Shown in pieces: positions 35,367 to 48,979 of a stretch of DNA of 64,000 bases (positions are counted from its first letter, which is position 1; each line of letters starts with the position of its first letter). A model generated the notes under the pieces. The model made no database searches. It was given only the letters and a program-made list of their open reading frames with translations, and was not told the origin of the DNA. The stretch is taken from the NCBI GenBank assembly GCA_036971475.1, contig JBAIZL010000001.1:153777544-153841543 (forward strand), read 5' to 3'. This DNA is from Prosapia bicincta. Taxonomy: Eukaryota > Arthropoda > Insecta > Hemiptera > Cercopidae. The position numbers and the translations under genes are program-made.

Positions 35367-35632
35367 GATTACAAGTCATTCTGGACGTATAGCATTACAC
35401 GAGTCATTGAAAGCATTAGTGCTGTGAGTAAGTTTTTTTTATCTAAATGTGTATTTAGTGTTGCGAGAATACATAACCTTCATTATATTTAATGTAAAGG
35501 CGGTGTAACTATTATCTACTAAATGAGTCTACAGAGTGCAGCACAATCGAACACTATGGAATGAAACTAGCCATATGTTATGCATAAGTGTTTGCAAGCC
35601 ATAGAATATATTTGTTGGGATATTTATAGGAT

Positions 35633-37283
35633 GTGCATAATCTCAAAAGGAGTTCTTATAGTGAAAGTAAATGTAATTATGATTTAGATGTTGACAAAAA
35701 TATGTTCAACCTTTTGAAGAGTTCAGTAACCAAATATAAAGACAATGAACAAAAAAGAGAAAGATATGAAGAAATATGGAAAAGAAATGTTAAAAAAGTA
35801 AACAGAAATCTTGGCGAAAGCTACATAGAGGTGAAAGGTGAAACAGTATCCCAGAAAATATTTCAGAATGATTACTCCGGATATCGCAAGAAGTGTTTCA
35901 CAAGATTCTCAGATGAGTTGAGGAAGAGATTTTTCTATGGTTTTTGGAAAATGGGCAATTTTCCCATTCAGAGGACATATTTGTGGCGTTCAAGACGATC
36001 TCGTGACGGTAGTAGAGGCATGAAAGGCTGTAAAAATAAATTGTATGTAAATATTGAAGGATTCTAGCATGTAAGCAATATTTTCTGAACACATTCCAGG
36101 TATCAGTTGGTAGAGCTAGTAGGGCCGTAAAAAAGGACGCAGAGGGTCATCCAGGAGAAGATAAAAGAGTTAGGACCAGTAGTAAAAATAAGACCAGCGA
36201 ATAACTAATAAATCAAGTAGGAAAACATATTATAAGCTTCTCTTCATATATAAGCCACTGTACGAGGAAACAAGCGAATTATAGATACCTTGATCCAAAT
36301 TTGAATGTAAGAAAAGTGTACGAGTTGTATTTGGAAGACTGCACTGCTACAGCTCCGGTTAAAGAACCAATTTAGAGAAGAGTCTTTTCAGATGAAAACT
36401 TCTACTTTCATCTTCCTCTAAAAGACACATGTGGAATTTGTGATTAATTGAAACTTAAAATGGATGCATCAGAGACTAAAGATCAAAGCATACAATTTAA
36501 ACTGATCATGAACTACATTTGAGGAAGGCAGACAAAGCAAGAGCCTCCATGAAAATTGATGCATTACTTGCAAGATATATGCTTCAAGCTTCTAGGTTTT
36601 TTCATTCGACCTACAAAAGGCTTTACCTTTTCTTGTTCTGAATGTATCAGTAGCTGATTATAAAAGAAAACTTGTACTGCTACAACTTTGGTGTGCACAA
36701 TGTGGCAAACAAGGCCACATGTATGTCTGGAATGAGGCAGTAGTTTTTAGAGAATCCCAGGAAAACGCTTCAAGCTGCTAGGTTGTTTCGTTCGACCTAC
36801 AAAAGGCTTTACCTTTTCTTGTTCTGAATGTATCAGTAGCTGATTATAAAAGACAACTTGTACTGCTACAACTTTGGTGTGCACAATGTGGCAAACAAGG
36901 CCACATGTATGTCTGGAATGAGGCAGTAGTTTCTAGAGAATCCCAGGAAAACGCTTCAAGCTGCTAGGTTTTTTCATTCGACCTACAAAAGGCTTTACCT
37001 TTTCTTGTTCTGAATGTATCAGTAGCTGATTATAAAAGAAAACTTGTACTGCTACAACTTTGGTGTGCACAATGTGGCAAACAACTGGAATGAGGCAGTA
37101 GTTTTTAGAGAATCCCAGGAAACCGCTTCAAGTTTGGCGTTGCACATTGATAAGGAAGCTGCTACGAGAAGTTACATTATTGCATATAGGGATGTACGAT
37201 ATATTGCAAAAGCACAATGTACAACTCGCGCAAACGCGGAGGAAGTTGGTAATGAGCAATCACAAAAACATTTCGACAACTGA
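35633..37283 (+). pseudogene. Broken transposase-like gene of an unnamed arthropod repeat family
   Basis: The first frame (35633-36067) has KCNYDLDVDKNMFNLLKSSV then a Lys/Arg-rich region and ELRKRFFYGFWKMGNF. Frame shifts lead to YLDPNLNVRKVYELYLEDCT (about 36280-36340) and VFSDENFYFHLPLKDTCGIC (about 36385-36445, a Cys pair). The last frame (37044-37283) reads MYCYNFGVHNVANNWNEAVV and then SYIIAYRD where relatives have a conserved acidic site. I recognise the order of blocks from many uncharacterised arthropod proteins with a DDE-like core but cannot name the superfamily. Stops, frameshifts and an internal triplication (36581-37123) show that it is dead. Confidence 0.55.
36581..37123 (+). 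repeat. In-frame triplication (186, 186, 171 bp) inside the pseudogene
   Basis: GCTTCAAG marks unit starts at 36581, 36767 and 36953, and resumes at 37124. Units include ACCTACAAAAGGCTTTACCT and TGTACTGCTACAACTTTGGT. The third has a 15-bp deletion. 186 bp is 62 codons. The copies are nearly identical, so the expansion is recent compared with the gene's decay. Confidence 0.9.
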
Positions 37284-37651
37284 TCATACGTTTCTAGTCT
37301 CGGGTCATCCATTCGTGTAAAATGATGCCGATTTTGGTAACATTGAATCAGCTTCAAAGAAAGCAATAAATATGTAGTTGGGTAGATAGTCGATAACATA
37401 ATAGTAGAACAAGGATTAACTTGTAGGATAATTGTTTTAAAATTTGTAAAATTATGAATGTGTTTTATAAAAGAAACTTGTTATACAACAACAAGCATAG
37501 ATATAGTTCTTGCAAAACAAATAGTGAAGTAAGCTATTCCGAATAGTCACCAACTTAAAACATTACTTTTGTAAGTAAAAAAAACCTCATAAAACGAAGA
37601 TTAAACGGAAATGAACTTGATAACAAGTCATACTGGACGTATAGCGTTACA

Positions 37652-37874
37652 TGTTACTGGCCCCAGGAGCTTATACAGATCTGATCCATCCTTTACTTTC
37701 GCGAGGTGCTGTTCGTTTACGTAGATATTGCGACTATTTCTGTATCATTACGGATAACTTTAAATTCTGTTAATTTTTTTAACGAAAAAATGTATCAATG
37801 CTCAACAAAATGATGTCGCGTTTATATGTGTTCAATCCTATTTAAATGTTTGAAAGTTTTGATATACACACACG

Positions 37875-37913
<39 letters not shown>

Positions 37914-38972
37914 GTATTTTTATCTATATGTGTCATTTGCCTCTCAGGGCTTGTCACTTTATGAGCAAAGTGCAGCAATCCAGAAATGCCTTTCGCCAGC
38001 TATCTACCTTACGTACGTTTGCCTTAGCTATCTGTACCTTACCCCTTCTTTTTGTCCCAATGGTCTTTCTCAGCCACGGCCTCAGATAAAAAATCCACTG
38101 CTCCTTGGATTATTCGAGGACTAGTGATTTTCTTCTATGCTTTGTCTTCTGTTTCATCTCTATGCAATATTAGCAATATCGCCTTTAAACATTCGTCATA
38201 CAAACCATACACACAGCGTTATTTTATTCTAGTCTGTATTAATGAATTTCTAATACATCTTAATTCTATTTAAATATCTTGATAATTAATAATATATTTG
38301 TGTACATTCCAGACGGTCTGTTATTACACTTAATTTGTATTTATGGCTAAGTTATTAGATTTAAATGTTATTAAAGAATGTATGCTATAGTGTGCAGCCA
38401 AGACTAACCCGTTTCGTGATTAACCCAAGATAAATCATGATTCAACAACCATGAAACCACAACCTCTATCTCTTGGCCGAACTCGTCCTGAGCATACCAC
38501 TTATTCAGTACTGCTCAAGGTTTCTTGCCGTTACTGGACTTGGTTGAATTTACGGTACGTGCCTTGCGTTAGTCCTTCTATTTCACTCTATATTATTAGA
38601 TGGCATGTAAACAGCAGTCATGCCTCGTTATTCTTTGCTATCCAGTACAATCTTAACCACATTATTGGGTGTGATGTGTATACCTCCTGCTTTATCTCTT
38701 ACTTCCTTCTCGGCCAGCTGTCGCAAAGAAAGAAAGTATGGAATGCGTCATCACAGGCACTCACGCAGTAGACCTACTTGCATAATTGATCTTCCCAGTA
38801 TGTGGAAGTTGCTTTAACCCAATAAAACTGCCCCATGGATCGAATCGCTTGATTAACCTGCAAGATAATTTATTTCCCTTGACTGGAGCCATCTTTCCTC
38901 TAATAAGTCTCTATTGTTTTTTCCCCTTTAATACTTTCATTTTCCTCTTATATTGCTGAACAATCAAACCCG
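37652..38972. other. Non-coding stretch before the giant array
   Basis: A (CA)/(CG)n microsatellite lies at about 37866-37912. From 37913 to 38950 the sequence is GC-richer than its surroundings and has several 60-106-codon frames on the plus strand, none of which I recognise. It could be unique host sequence or an unidentified repeat. Confidence 0.45.
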
Positions 38973-41900
38973 TGGAACTACTCACGCAATAGCAAAGGCT
39001 GTAATCTCAGACACCGTACCATCTGATAAGCTCACTTGGTTTTCCCAGAGTGGAATTACTCACGCAATAGCAAAGGCTGTAATGTCAGACACCGTACCAT
39101 CTGATATGCTCACTTGGTTTTCCCAGAGTGGAATTACTCACGCAATAGCAAAGGCTGTAATGTCAGACACCGTACCATCTGATATGCTCACTTGGTTTTC
39201 CCAGAGTGGAACTACTCACGCAATAGCAAAGGCTGTAATGTCAGACACCGTACCATCTGATATGCTCACTTGGTTTTCCCAGAGTGGAATTACTCACGCA
39301 ATAGCAAAGGCTGTAATGTCAGACACCGTACCATCTGATATGCTCACTTGGTTTTCCCAGAGTGGAATTACTCACGCAATAGCAAAGGCTGTAATGTCAG
39401 ACACCGTACCATCTGATATGCTCACTTGGTTTTCCCAGAGTGGAATTACTCACGCAATAGCAAAGGCTGTAATGTCAGACACCGTACCATCTGATATGCT
39501 CACTTGGTTTTCCCAGAGTGGAATTACTCACGCAATAGCAACGGCTGTAATGTCAGACACCGTACCATCTGATATGCTCACTTGGTTTTCCCAGAGTGGA
39601 ATTACTCACGCAATAGCAACGGCTGTAATGTCAGACACCGTACCATCTGATAAGCTCACTTGGTTTTCCCAGTGTGGAATTACTCACGCTATAGGAAATG
39701 CTGTAATATCAGACACCGTACCATCTGATATGCTCACCCAGTGTGGAATTACTCACGCAATAGCAAAGGCTGTAATGTCAGACACCGTACCATCTGATAT
39801 GCTCACCCAGTGTGGAATTACTCACGCAATAGCAAAGGCTGTAATGTCAGACACCGTACCATCTGATATGCTCACCCAGTGTGGAATTACTCACGCAATA
39901 GCAAAGGCTGTAATCTCAGACACCGTACCATCTGATAAGCTCACTTGGTTTTCCCAGAGTGGAATTACTCACGCAATAGCAACGGCTGTAATGTCAGACA
40001 CCGTACCATCTGATATGCTCACTTGGTTTTCCCAGTGTGGAATTACTCACGCAATAGCAACGGCTGTAATGTCAGACACCGTACCATCTGATATGCTCAC
40101 TTGGTTTTCCCAGAGTGGAATTACTCACGCAATAGCAACGGCTGTAATGTCAGACACCGTACCATCTGATAAGCTCACTTGGTTTTCCCAGAGTGGAATT
40201 ACTCACGCAATAGCAACGGCTGTAATGTCAGACACCGTACCATCTGATAAGCTCACTTGGTTTTCCCAGAGTGGAATTACTCACGCTATAGCAAAGGCTG
40301 TAATGTCAGACACCGTACCATCTGATAAGCTCACTTGGTTTTCCCAGAGTGGAATTACTCACGCAATAGCAACGGCTGTAATGTCAGACACCGTACCATC
40401 TGATATGCTCACCCAGTGTGGAATTACTCACGCTATAGCAAAGGCTGTAATGTCAGACACCGTACCATCTGATATGCTCACCCAGTGTGGAATTACTCAC
40501 GCTATAGCAAAGGCTGTAATGTCAGACACCGTACCATCTGATATGCTCACTTGGTTTTCCCAGAGTGGAATTACTCACGCAATAGCAAAGGCTGTAATGT
40601 CAGACACCGTACCATCTGATATGCTCACTTGGTTTTCCCAGAGTGGAATTACTCACGCAATAGCAAAGGCTGTAATGTCAGACACCGTACCATCTGATAT
40701 GCTCACTTGGTTTTCCCAGAGTGGAATTACTCACGCAATAGCAACGGCTGTAATGTCAGACACCGTACCATCTGATATGCTCACTTGGTTTTCCCAGAGT
40801 GGAATTACTCACGCAATAGCAACGGCTGTAATGTCAGACACCGTACCATCTGATAAGCTCACTTGGTTTTCCCAGTGTGGAATTACTCACGCTATAGGAA
40901 ATGCTGTAATATCAGACACCGTACCATCTGATATGCTCACCCAGTGTGGAATTACTCACGCAATAGCAAAGGCTGTAATGTCAGACACCGTACCATCTGA
41001 TATGCTCACCCAGTGTGGAATTACTCACGCAATAGCAAAGGCTGTAATGTCAGACACCGTACCATCTGATATGCTCACCCAGTGTGGAATTACTCACGCA
41101 ATAGCAAAGGCTGTAATCTCAGACACCGTACCATCTGATAAGCTCACTTGGTTTTCCCAGAGTGGAATTACTCACGCAATAGCAACGGCTGTAATGTCAG
41201 ACACCGTACCATCTGATATGCTCACTTGGTTTTCCCAGTGTGGAATTACTCACGCTATAGCAAAGGCTGTAATTTCAGGCACCGTACCATCTGATATGCT
41301 CATTTGGTTTTCCCAGAGTGGAATTACTCACGCAATAGCAACGGCTGTAATGTCAGACACCGTACCATCTGATATGCTCACTTGGTTTTCCCAGAGTGGA
41401 ATTACTCACGCAATAGCAACGGCTGTAATGTCAGACACCGTACCATCTGATATGCTCACTTGGTTTTCCCAGAGTGGAATTACTCACGCAATAGCAACGG
41501 CTGTAATGTCAGACACCGTACCATCTGATAAGCTCACTTGGTTTTCCCAGAGTGGAATTACTCACGCAATAGCAACGGCTGTAATGTCAGACACCGTACC
41601 ATCTGATAAGCTCACTTGGTTTTCCCAGAGTGGAATTACTCACGCTATAGCAAAGGCTGTAATGTCAGACACCGTACCATCTGATAAGCTCACTTGGTTT
41701 TCCCAGATTGGAATTACTCACGCAATAGCAACGGCTGTAATGTCAGACACCGTACCATCTGATATGCTCACCCAGTGTGGAATTACTCACGTTATAGCAA
41801 AGGCTGTAATGTCAGACACCGTACCATCTGATATGCTCACCCAGTGTGGAATTACTCACGCTATAGCAAAGGCTGTAATGTCAGACACCGTACCATCTGA

Positions 41901-44900
41901 TATGCTCACTTGGTTTTCCCAGAGTGGAATTACTCACGCAATAGCAAAGGCTGTAATGTCAGACACCGTACCATCTGATATGCTCACTTGGTTTTCCCAG
42001 AGTGGAATTACTCACGCAATAGCAAAGGCTGTAATGTCAGACACCGTACCATCTGATATGCTCACTTGGTTTTCCCAGAGTGGAATTACTCACGCAATAG
42101 CAACGGCTGTAATGTCAGACACCGTACCATCTGATATGCTCACTTGGTTTTCCCAGAGTGGAATTACTCACGCAATAGCAACGGCTGTAATGTCAGACAC
42201 CGTACCATCTGATAAGCTCACTTGGTTTTCCCAGTGTGGAATTACTCACGCTATAGGAAATGCTGTAATATCAGACACCGTACCATCTGATATGCTCACC
42301 CAGTGTGGAATTACTCACGCAATAGCAAAGGCTGTAATGTCAGACACCGTACCATCTGATATGCTCACCCAGTGTGGAATTACTCACGCTATAGCAAAGG
42401 CTGTAATGTCAGACACCGTACCATCTGATATGCTCACTTGGTTTTCCCAGAGTGGAATTACTCACGCAATAGCAAAGGCTGTAATGTCAGACACCGTACC
42501 ATCTGATATGCTCACTTGGTTTTCCCAGAGTGGAATTACTCACGCAATAGCAAAGGCTGTAATGTCAGACACCGTACCATCTGATATGCTCACTTGGTTT
42601 TCCCAGAGTGGAATTACTCACGCAATAGCAACGGCTGTAATGTCAGACACCGTACCATCTGATATGCTCACTTGGTTTTCCCAGAGTGGAATTACTCACG
42701 CAATAGCAACGGCTGTAATGTCAGACACCGTACCATCTGATAAGCTCACTTGGTTTTCCCAGTGTGGAATTACTCACGCTATAGGAAATGCTGTAATATC
42801 AGACACCGTACCATCTGATATGCTCACCCAGTGTGGAATTACTCACGCAATAGCAAAGGCTGTAATGTCAGACACCGTACCATCTGATATGCTCACCCAG
42901 TGTGGAATTACTCACGCAATAGCAAAGGCTGTAATGTCAGACACCGTACCATCTGATATGCTCACCCAGTGTGGAATTACTCACGCAATAGCAAAGGCTG
43001 TAATCTCAGACACCGTACCATCTGATAAGCTCACTTGGTTTTCCCAGAGTGGAATTACTCACGCAATAGCAACGGCTGTAATGTCAGACACCGTACCATC
43101 TGATATGCTCACTTGGTTTTCCCAGTGTGGAATTACTCACGCTATAGCAAAGGCTGTAATTTCAGGCACCGTACCATCTGATATGCTCATTTGGTTTTCC
43201 CAGAGTGGAATTACTCACGCAATAGCAACGGCTGTAATGTCAGACACCGTACCATCTGATATGCTCACTTGGTTTTCCCAGAGTGGAATTACTCACGCAA
43301 TAGCAACGGCTGTAATGTCAGACACCGTACCATCTGATATGCTCACTTGGTTTTCCCAGAGTGGAATTACTCACGCAATAGCAACGGCTGTATTGTCAGA
43401 CACCGTACCATCTGATAAGCTCACTTGGTTTTCCCAGAGTGGAATTACTCACGCAATAGCAACGGCTGTAATGTCAGACACCGTACCATCTGATATGCTC
43501 ACTTGGTTTTCCCAGTGTGGAATTACTCACGCTATAGCAAAGGCTGTAATTTCAGGCACCGTACCATCTGATATGCTCATTTGGTTTTCCCAGAGTGGAA
43601 TTACTCACGCAATAGCAACGGCTGTAATGTCAGACACCGTACCATCTGATATGCTCACTTGGTTTTCCCAGAGTGGAATTACTCACGCAATAGCAACGGC
43701 TGTAATGTCAGACACCGTACCATCTGATATGCTCACTTGGTTTTCCCAGAGTGGAATTACTCACGCAATAGCAACGGCTGTAATGTCAGACACCGTACCA
43801 TCTGATAAGCTCACTTGGTTTTCCCAGAGTGGAATTACTCACGCAATAGCAACGGCTGTAATGTCAGACACCGTACCATCTGATAAGCTCACTTGGTTTT
43901 CCCAGAGTGGAATTACTCACGCTATAGCAAAGGCTGTAATGTCAGACACCGTACCATCTGATAAGCTCACTTGGTTTTCCCAGATTGGAATTACTCACGC
44001 AATAGCAACGGCTGTAATGTCAGACACCGTACCATCTGATATGCTCACCCAGTGTGGAATTACTCACGTTATAGCAAAGGCTGTAATGTCAGACACCGTA
44101 CCATCTGATATGCTCACCCAGTGTGGAATTACTCACGCTATAGCAAAGGCTGTAATGTCAGACACCGTACCATCTGATATGCTCACTTGGTTTTCCCAGA
44201 GTGGAATTACTCACGCAATAGCAAAGGCTGTAATGTCAGACACCGTACCATCTGATATGCTCACTTGGTTTTCCCAGAGTGGAATTACTCACGCAATAGC
44301 AAAGGCTGTAATGTCAGACACCGTACCATCTGATATGCTCACTTGGTTTTCCCAGAGTGGAATTACTCACGCAATAGCAACGGCTGTAATGTCAGACACC
44401 GTACCATCTGATAAGCTCACTTGGTTTTCCCAGTGTGGAATTACTCACGCTATAGGAAATGCTGTAATATCAGACACCGTACCATCTGATATGCTCACCC
44501 AGTGTGGAATTACTCACGCAATAGCAAAGGCTGTAATGTCAGACACCGTACCATCTGATATGCTCACCCAGTGTGGAATTACTCACGCTATAGCAAAGGC
44601 TGTAATGTCAGACACCGTACCATCTGATATGCTCACTTGGTTTTCCCAGAGTGGAATTACTCACGCAATAGCAAAGGCTGTAATGTCAGACACCGTACCA
44701 TCTGATATGCTCACTTGGTTTTCCCAGAGTGGAATTACTCACGCAATAGCAAAGGCTGTAATGTCAGACACCGTACCATCTGATATGCTCACTTGGTTTT
44801 CCCAGAGTGGAATTACTCACGCAATAGCAACGGCTGTAATGTCAGACACCGTACCATCTGATATGCTCACTTGGTTTTCCCAGAGTGGAATTACTCACGC

Positions 44901-47833
44901 AATAGCAACGGCTGTAATGTCAGACACCGTACCATCTGATAAGCTCACTTGGTTTTCCCAGTGTGGAATTACTCACGCTATAGGAAATGCTGTAATATCA
45001 GACACCGTACCATCTGATATGCTCACCCAGTGTGGAATTACTCACGCAATAGCAAAGGCTGTAATGTCAGACACCGTACCATCTGATATGCTCACCCAGT
45101 GTGGAATTACTCACGCAATAGCAAAGGCTGTAATGTCAGACACCGTACCATCTGATATGCTCACCCAGTGTGGAATTACTCACGCAATAGCAAAGGCTGT
45201 AATCTCAGACACCGTACCATCTGATAAGCTCACTTGGTTTTCCCAGAGTGGAATTACTCACGCAATAGCAACGGCTGTAATGTCAGACACCGTACCATCT
45301 GATATGCTCACTTGGTTTTCCCAGTGTGGAATTACTCACGCTATAGCAAAGGCTGTAATTTCAGGCACCGTACCATCTGATATGCTCATTTGGTTTTCCC
45401 AGAGTGGAATTACTCACGCAATAGCAACGGCTGTAATGTCAGACACCGTACCATCTGATATGCTCACTTGGTTTTCCCAGAGTGGAATTACTCACGCAAT
45501 AGCAACGGCTGTAATGTCAGACACCGTACCATCTGATATGCTCACTTGGTTTTCCCAGAGTGGAATTACTCACGCAATAGCAACGGCTGTATTGTCAGAC
45601 ACCGTACCATCTGATAAGCTCACTTGGTTTTCCCAGAGTGGAATTACTCACGCAATAGCAACGGCTGTAATGTCAGACACCGTACCATCTGATAAGCTCA
45701 CTTGGTTTTCCCAGAGTGGAATTACTCACGCTATAGCAAAGGCTGTAATGTCAGACACCGTACCATCTGATAAGCTCACTTGGTTTTCCCAGAGTGGAAT
45801 TACTCACGCAATAGCAACGGCTGTAATGTCAGACACCGTACCATCTGATATGCTCACCCAGTGTGGAATTACTCACGCTATAGCAAAGGCTGTAATGTCA
45901 GACACCGTACCATCTGATATGCTCACCCAGTGTGGAATTACTCACGCTATAGCAAAGGCTGTAATGTCAGACACCGTACCATCTGATAAGCTCACTTGGT
46001 TTTCCCAGAGTGGAATTACTCACGCTATAGCAAAGGCTGTAATGTCAGACACCGTACCATCTGATATGCTCACTTGGTTTTCCCAGTGTGGAATTACTCA
46101 CGCAATAGCAACGGCTGTAATGTCAGACACCGTACCATCTGATAAGCTCACTTGGTTTTCCCAGTGTGGAATTACTCACGCTATAGCAACGGCTGTAATG
46201 TCAGACACCGTACCATCTGATAAGCTCACTTGGTTTTCCCAGTGTGGAATTACTCACGCAATAGCAACGGCTGTAATGTCAGACACCGTACCATCTGATA
46301 TGCTCACCCAGTGTGGAATTACTCACGCAATAGCAAATGCTGTAATATCAGACACCGTACCATTTGATATGCTCACTTGGTTTTCCCAGTGTGGAATTAC
46401 TCACGCTATAGCAAAGGCTGTAATGTCAGACACCGTACCATCTGATAAGCTCACTTGGTTTTCCCTGAGTGGAATTACTCACGCAATAGCAACGGCTGTA
46501 ATGTCAGACACCGTACCATCTGATAAGCTCACTTGGTTTTCCCAGAGTGGAATTACTCACGCTATAGCAAAGGCTGTAATGTCAGACACCGTACCATCTG
46601 ATAAGCTCACTTGGTTTTCCCAGAGTGGAATTACTCACGCTATAGCAAAGGCTGTAATGTCAGACACCGTACCATCTGATATGCTCACGTGGTTTTCCCA
46701 GTGTGGAATTACTCACGCAATATCAACGGCTGTAATGTCAGACACCGTACCATCTGATATGCTCACCCAGTGTGGAATTACTCACGCTATAGCAAAGGCT
46801 GTAATGTCAGACACCGTACCATCTGATATGCTCACTTGGTTTTCCCATTGTGGAATTACTCACGCTATAGCAAAGGCTGTAATGTCAGACACCGTACCAT
46901 CTGATATGCTCACGTGGTTTTCCCAGTGTGGAATTACTCACGCAATAGCAACGGCTGTAATGTCAGACACCGTACCATCTGATATGCTCACTTGGTTTTC
47001 CCAGTGTGGAATTACTCACGCTATAGCAAAGGCTGTAATGTCAGACACCGTACCATCTGATATGCTCACGTGGTTTTCCCAGTGTGGAATTACTCACGCA
47101 ATAGCAACGGCTGTAATGTCAGACACCGTACCATCTGATATGCTCACCCAGTGTGGAATTACTCACGCTATAGCAAAGCTGTAATGTCAGACACCGTACC
47201 ATCTGATATGCTCACTTGGTTTTCCCAGTGTGGAATTACTCACGCTATAGCAAAGGCTGTAATGTCAGACACCGTACCATCTGATATGCTCACGTGGTTT
47301 TCCCAGTGTGGAATTACTCACGCAATAGCAACGGCTGTAATGTCAGACACCGTACCATCTGATATGCTCACCCAGTGTGGAATTACTCACGCTATAGCAA
47401 AGGCTGTAATGTCAGACACCGTACCATCTGATATTCTCACTTGGTTTTCCCAGTGTGGAATTACTCACGCTATAGCAAAGGCTGTAATGTCAGACACCGT
47501 ACCATCTGATATTCTCACTTGGTTTTCCCAGTGTGGAATTACTCACGCTATAGCAAAGGCTGTAATGTCAGACACCGTACCATCTGATATGCTCACTTGG
47601 TTTTCCCAGTGTGGAATTACTCACGCTATAGCAAAGGCTGTAATGTCAGACACCGTACCATTTGATATGCTCACCTAGTGTGGAATTACTCACGCTATAG
47701 CAAAGGCTGTAATGTCAGACACCGCACCATCTGATATTCTCACTTGGTTTTCCCAGTGTGGAATTACTCACGCTATAGCAAAGGCTGTAATGTCAGACAC
47801 CGTACCATCTGATATGTTCACATGGTTTTCCTA
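38973..47833 (+). repeat. Giant minisatellite, about 115-120 monomers of 78 or 69 bp, with a 2,743-codon open frame
   Basis: The monomer opens GGAATTACTCACGCAATAGC and ends CTCACTTGGTTTTCCCAGAG; the short form lacks the 9 bp TTGGTTTTC. Both lengths are multiples of three. One plus frame is open from 38932 (after TAA at 38929) to 47184 and reads units of GITHAIAKAVMSDTVPSD plus MLTWFSQS or MLTQC. A 1-bp deletion near 47177 breaks the frame; a second open run ends at a TAG at about 47676. No ATG lies upstream of the monomers; the first in-frame ATG is at 39082, inside the second unit. Variant sites are mostly non-synonymous (S/C, K/M, K/T/N, M/I, D/G), with A GCA/GCT and T ACT/ACG as silent exceptions. 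No signal peptide and no known family are seen. Most probably non-coding satellite DNA; a translated repeat protein is not excluded. Confidence 0.95.
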
Positions 47834-48544
47834 GTATTTCTCTTCTCCAAACAACTAAAATTTTCTACTAAACGAAATTAATTTGTTTCCATTTAATACG
47901 TGAAAACTATAGCAATATGTAAACACTAGCATATAGAATACGTTTTGCATAATTGAGGACAACATATTTGTTGGTTTGTCAATGTCCGTCCTCATTTATA
48001 CAACAAGGGCTACTGTAGGCGTTTACATATTGGTGGTATATGTTAATATGTAAAGGTCTATAGTAATAGCTCAAGTTGAAAATAAGAAGAAATAATGTAT
48101 TCTTCGTTTCATAAGGCAAACCTGTCGATGACGTGATCAATATTCATTTTAATATAATTCAATTGATGACATCATAAATGTTCACTTTAATGTTGCAATG
48201 AGCATGAATGCAGTTTATTTTCCGGCATCATTGATTCCATCCATGTTTTCAGAATCCTCAATGTAGGAAATTTTTACATAGCATTACAGGGATCTCGTAG
48301 TAGTGCAGTACTGCAAGTGCTGAAGGCCTCTTACTTAGATGGACTCTTCTTCCTATCTACATCTGATGTACTAACTATTGGCCATTTTAGTACAGTTTTG
48401 GAATAATTTCTGAATAAATAACCAACAAAAATTGGAAGTATCACTGAAATTGTTTTTAATCTCTGATGGAACAGTTCGAAATTATTGTTAAGAAAAATAA
48501 TATATTTTATCATTTAAACTTTACGGTTATTAGCTCGAGTTGCT
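47834..48544. other. Non-coding spacer between two minisatellites
   Basis: AT-rich, no gene seen. Confidence 0.6.
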
Positions 48545-48979
48545 CATACTACACTTCCCCTACATTAAACTGTAAGGTCAACTTTGCCCCTACTACACTT
48601 CCCCTACATTAAACTGTACGGTCAACTTTGCCCCTACTACACTTCCCCTACATTAAACTGTACGGTCAACTTTGCCCCTACTACACTTCCCCTACATTAA
48701 ACTGTACGGTCAACTTTGCCCCTACTACACTTCCCCTACATTAAACTGTACGGTCAACTTTGCCCCTACTACACTTCCCCTACATTAAACTGTACGGTCA
48801 ACTTTGCCCCTACTACACTTCCCCTACATTAAACTGTAAGGTCAACTTTGCCCCTACTACACTTCCCCTACATTAAACTGTACGGTCAACTTTGCCCCTA
48901 CTACACTTCCCCTACATTAAACTGTACGGTCAACTTTGCCCCTACTACACTTCCCCTACATTAAACTGTACGGTCAACT
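48545..48979. repeat. 44-bp tandem array, about 10 copies
   Basis: The unit is CCCCTACTACACTTCCCCTA followed by CATTAAACTGTACGGTCAAC and TTTG. Copies are nearly identical, the only frequent variant being TAAGG for TACGG in the outer and one middle unit. 44 bp is not a multiple of three. Confidence 0.95.

Larger units (their letters stand above)
35367..37651 (+). mobile_element. Multicopy transposase-like element between 33-bp direct repeats
   Basis: A 33-bp sequence containing ACAAGTCATTCTGGACGTAT (35367-35399) recurs as ACAAGTCATACTGGACGTAT (37619-37651), 30 of 33 bases identical, in the same orientation. Between them lies a decayed gene of a family common in arthropod genomes (see the pseudogene entry). 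The direct repeats may be terminal repeats or a duplicated target; I could not tell which. Confidence 0.5.

Noticed and set aside
38953..47184. Calling the 2,743-codon frame a confirmed gene
   Set aside because: No upstream ATG, mostly amino-acid-changing variants, and a frame opened trivially by monomer lengths divisible by three.
38973..47833. CRISPR-like array
   Set aside because: There are no unique spacers; monomers are contiguous and near-identical, and the window is eukaryotic.
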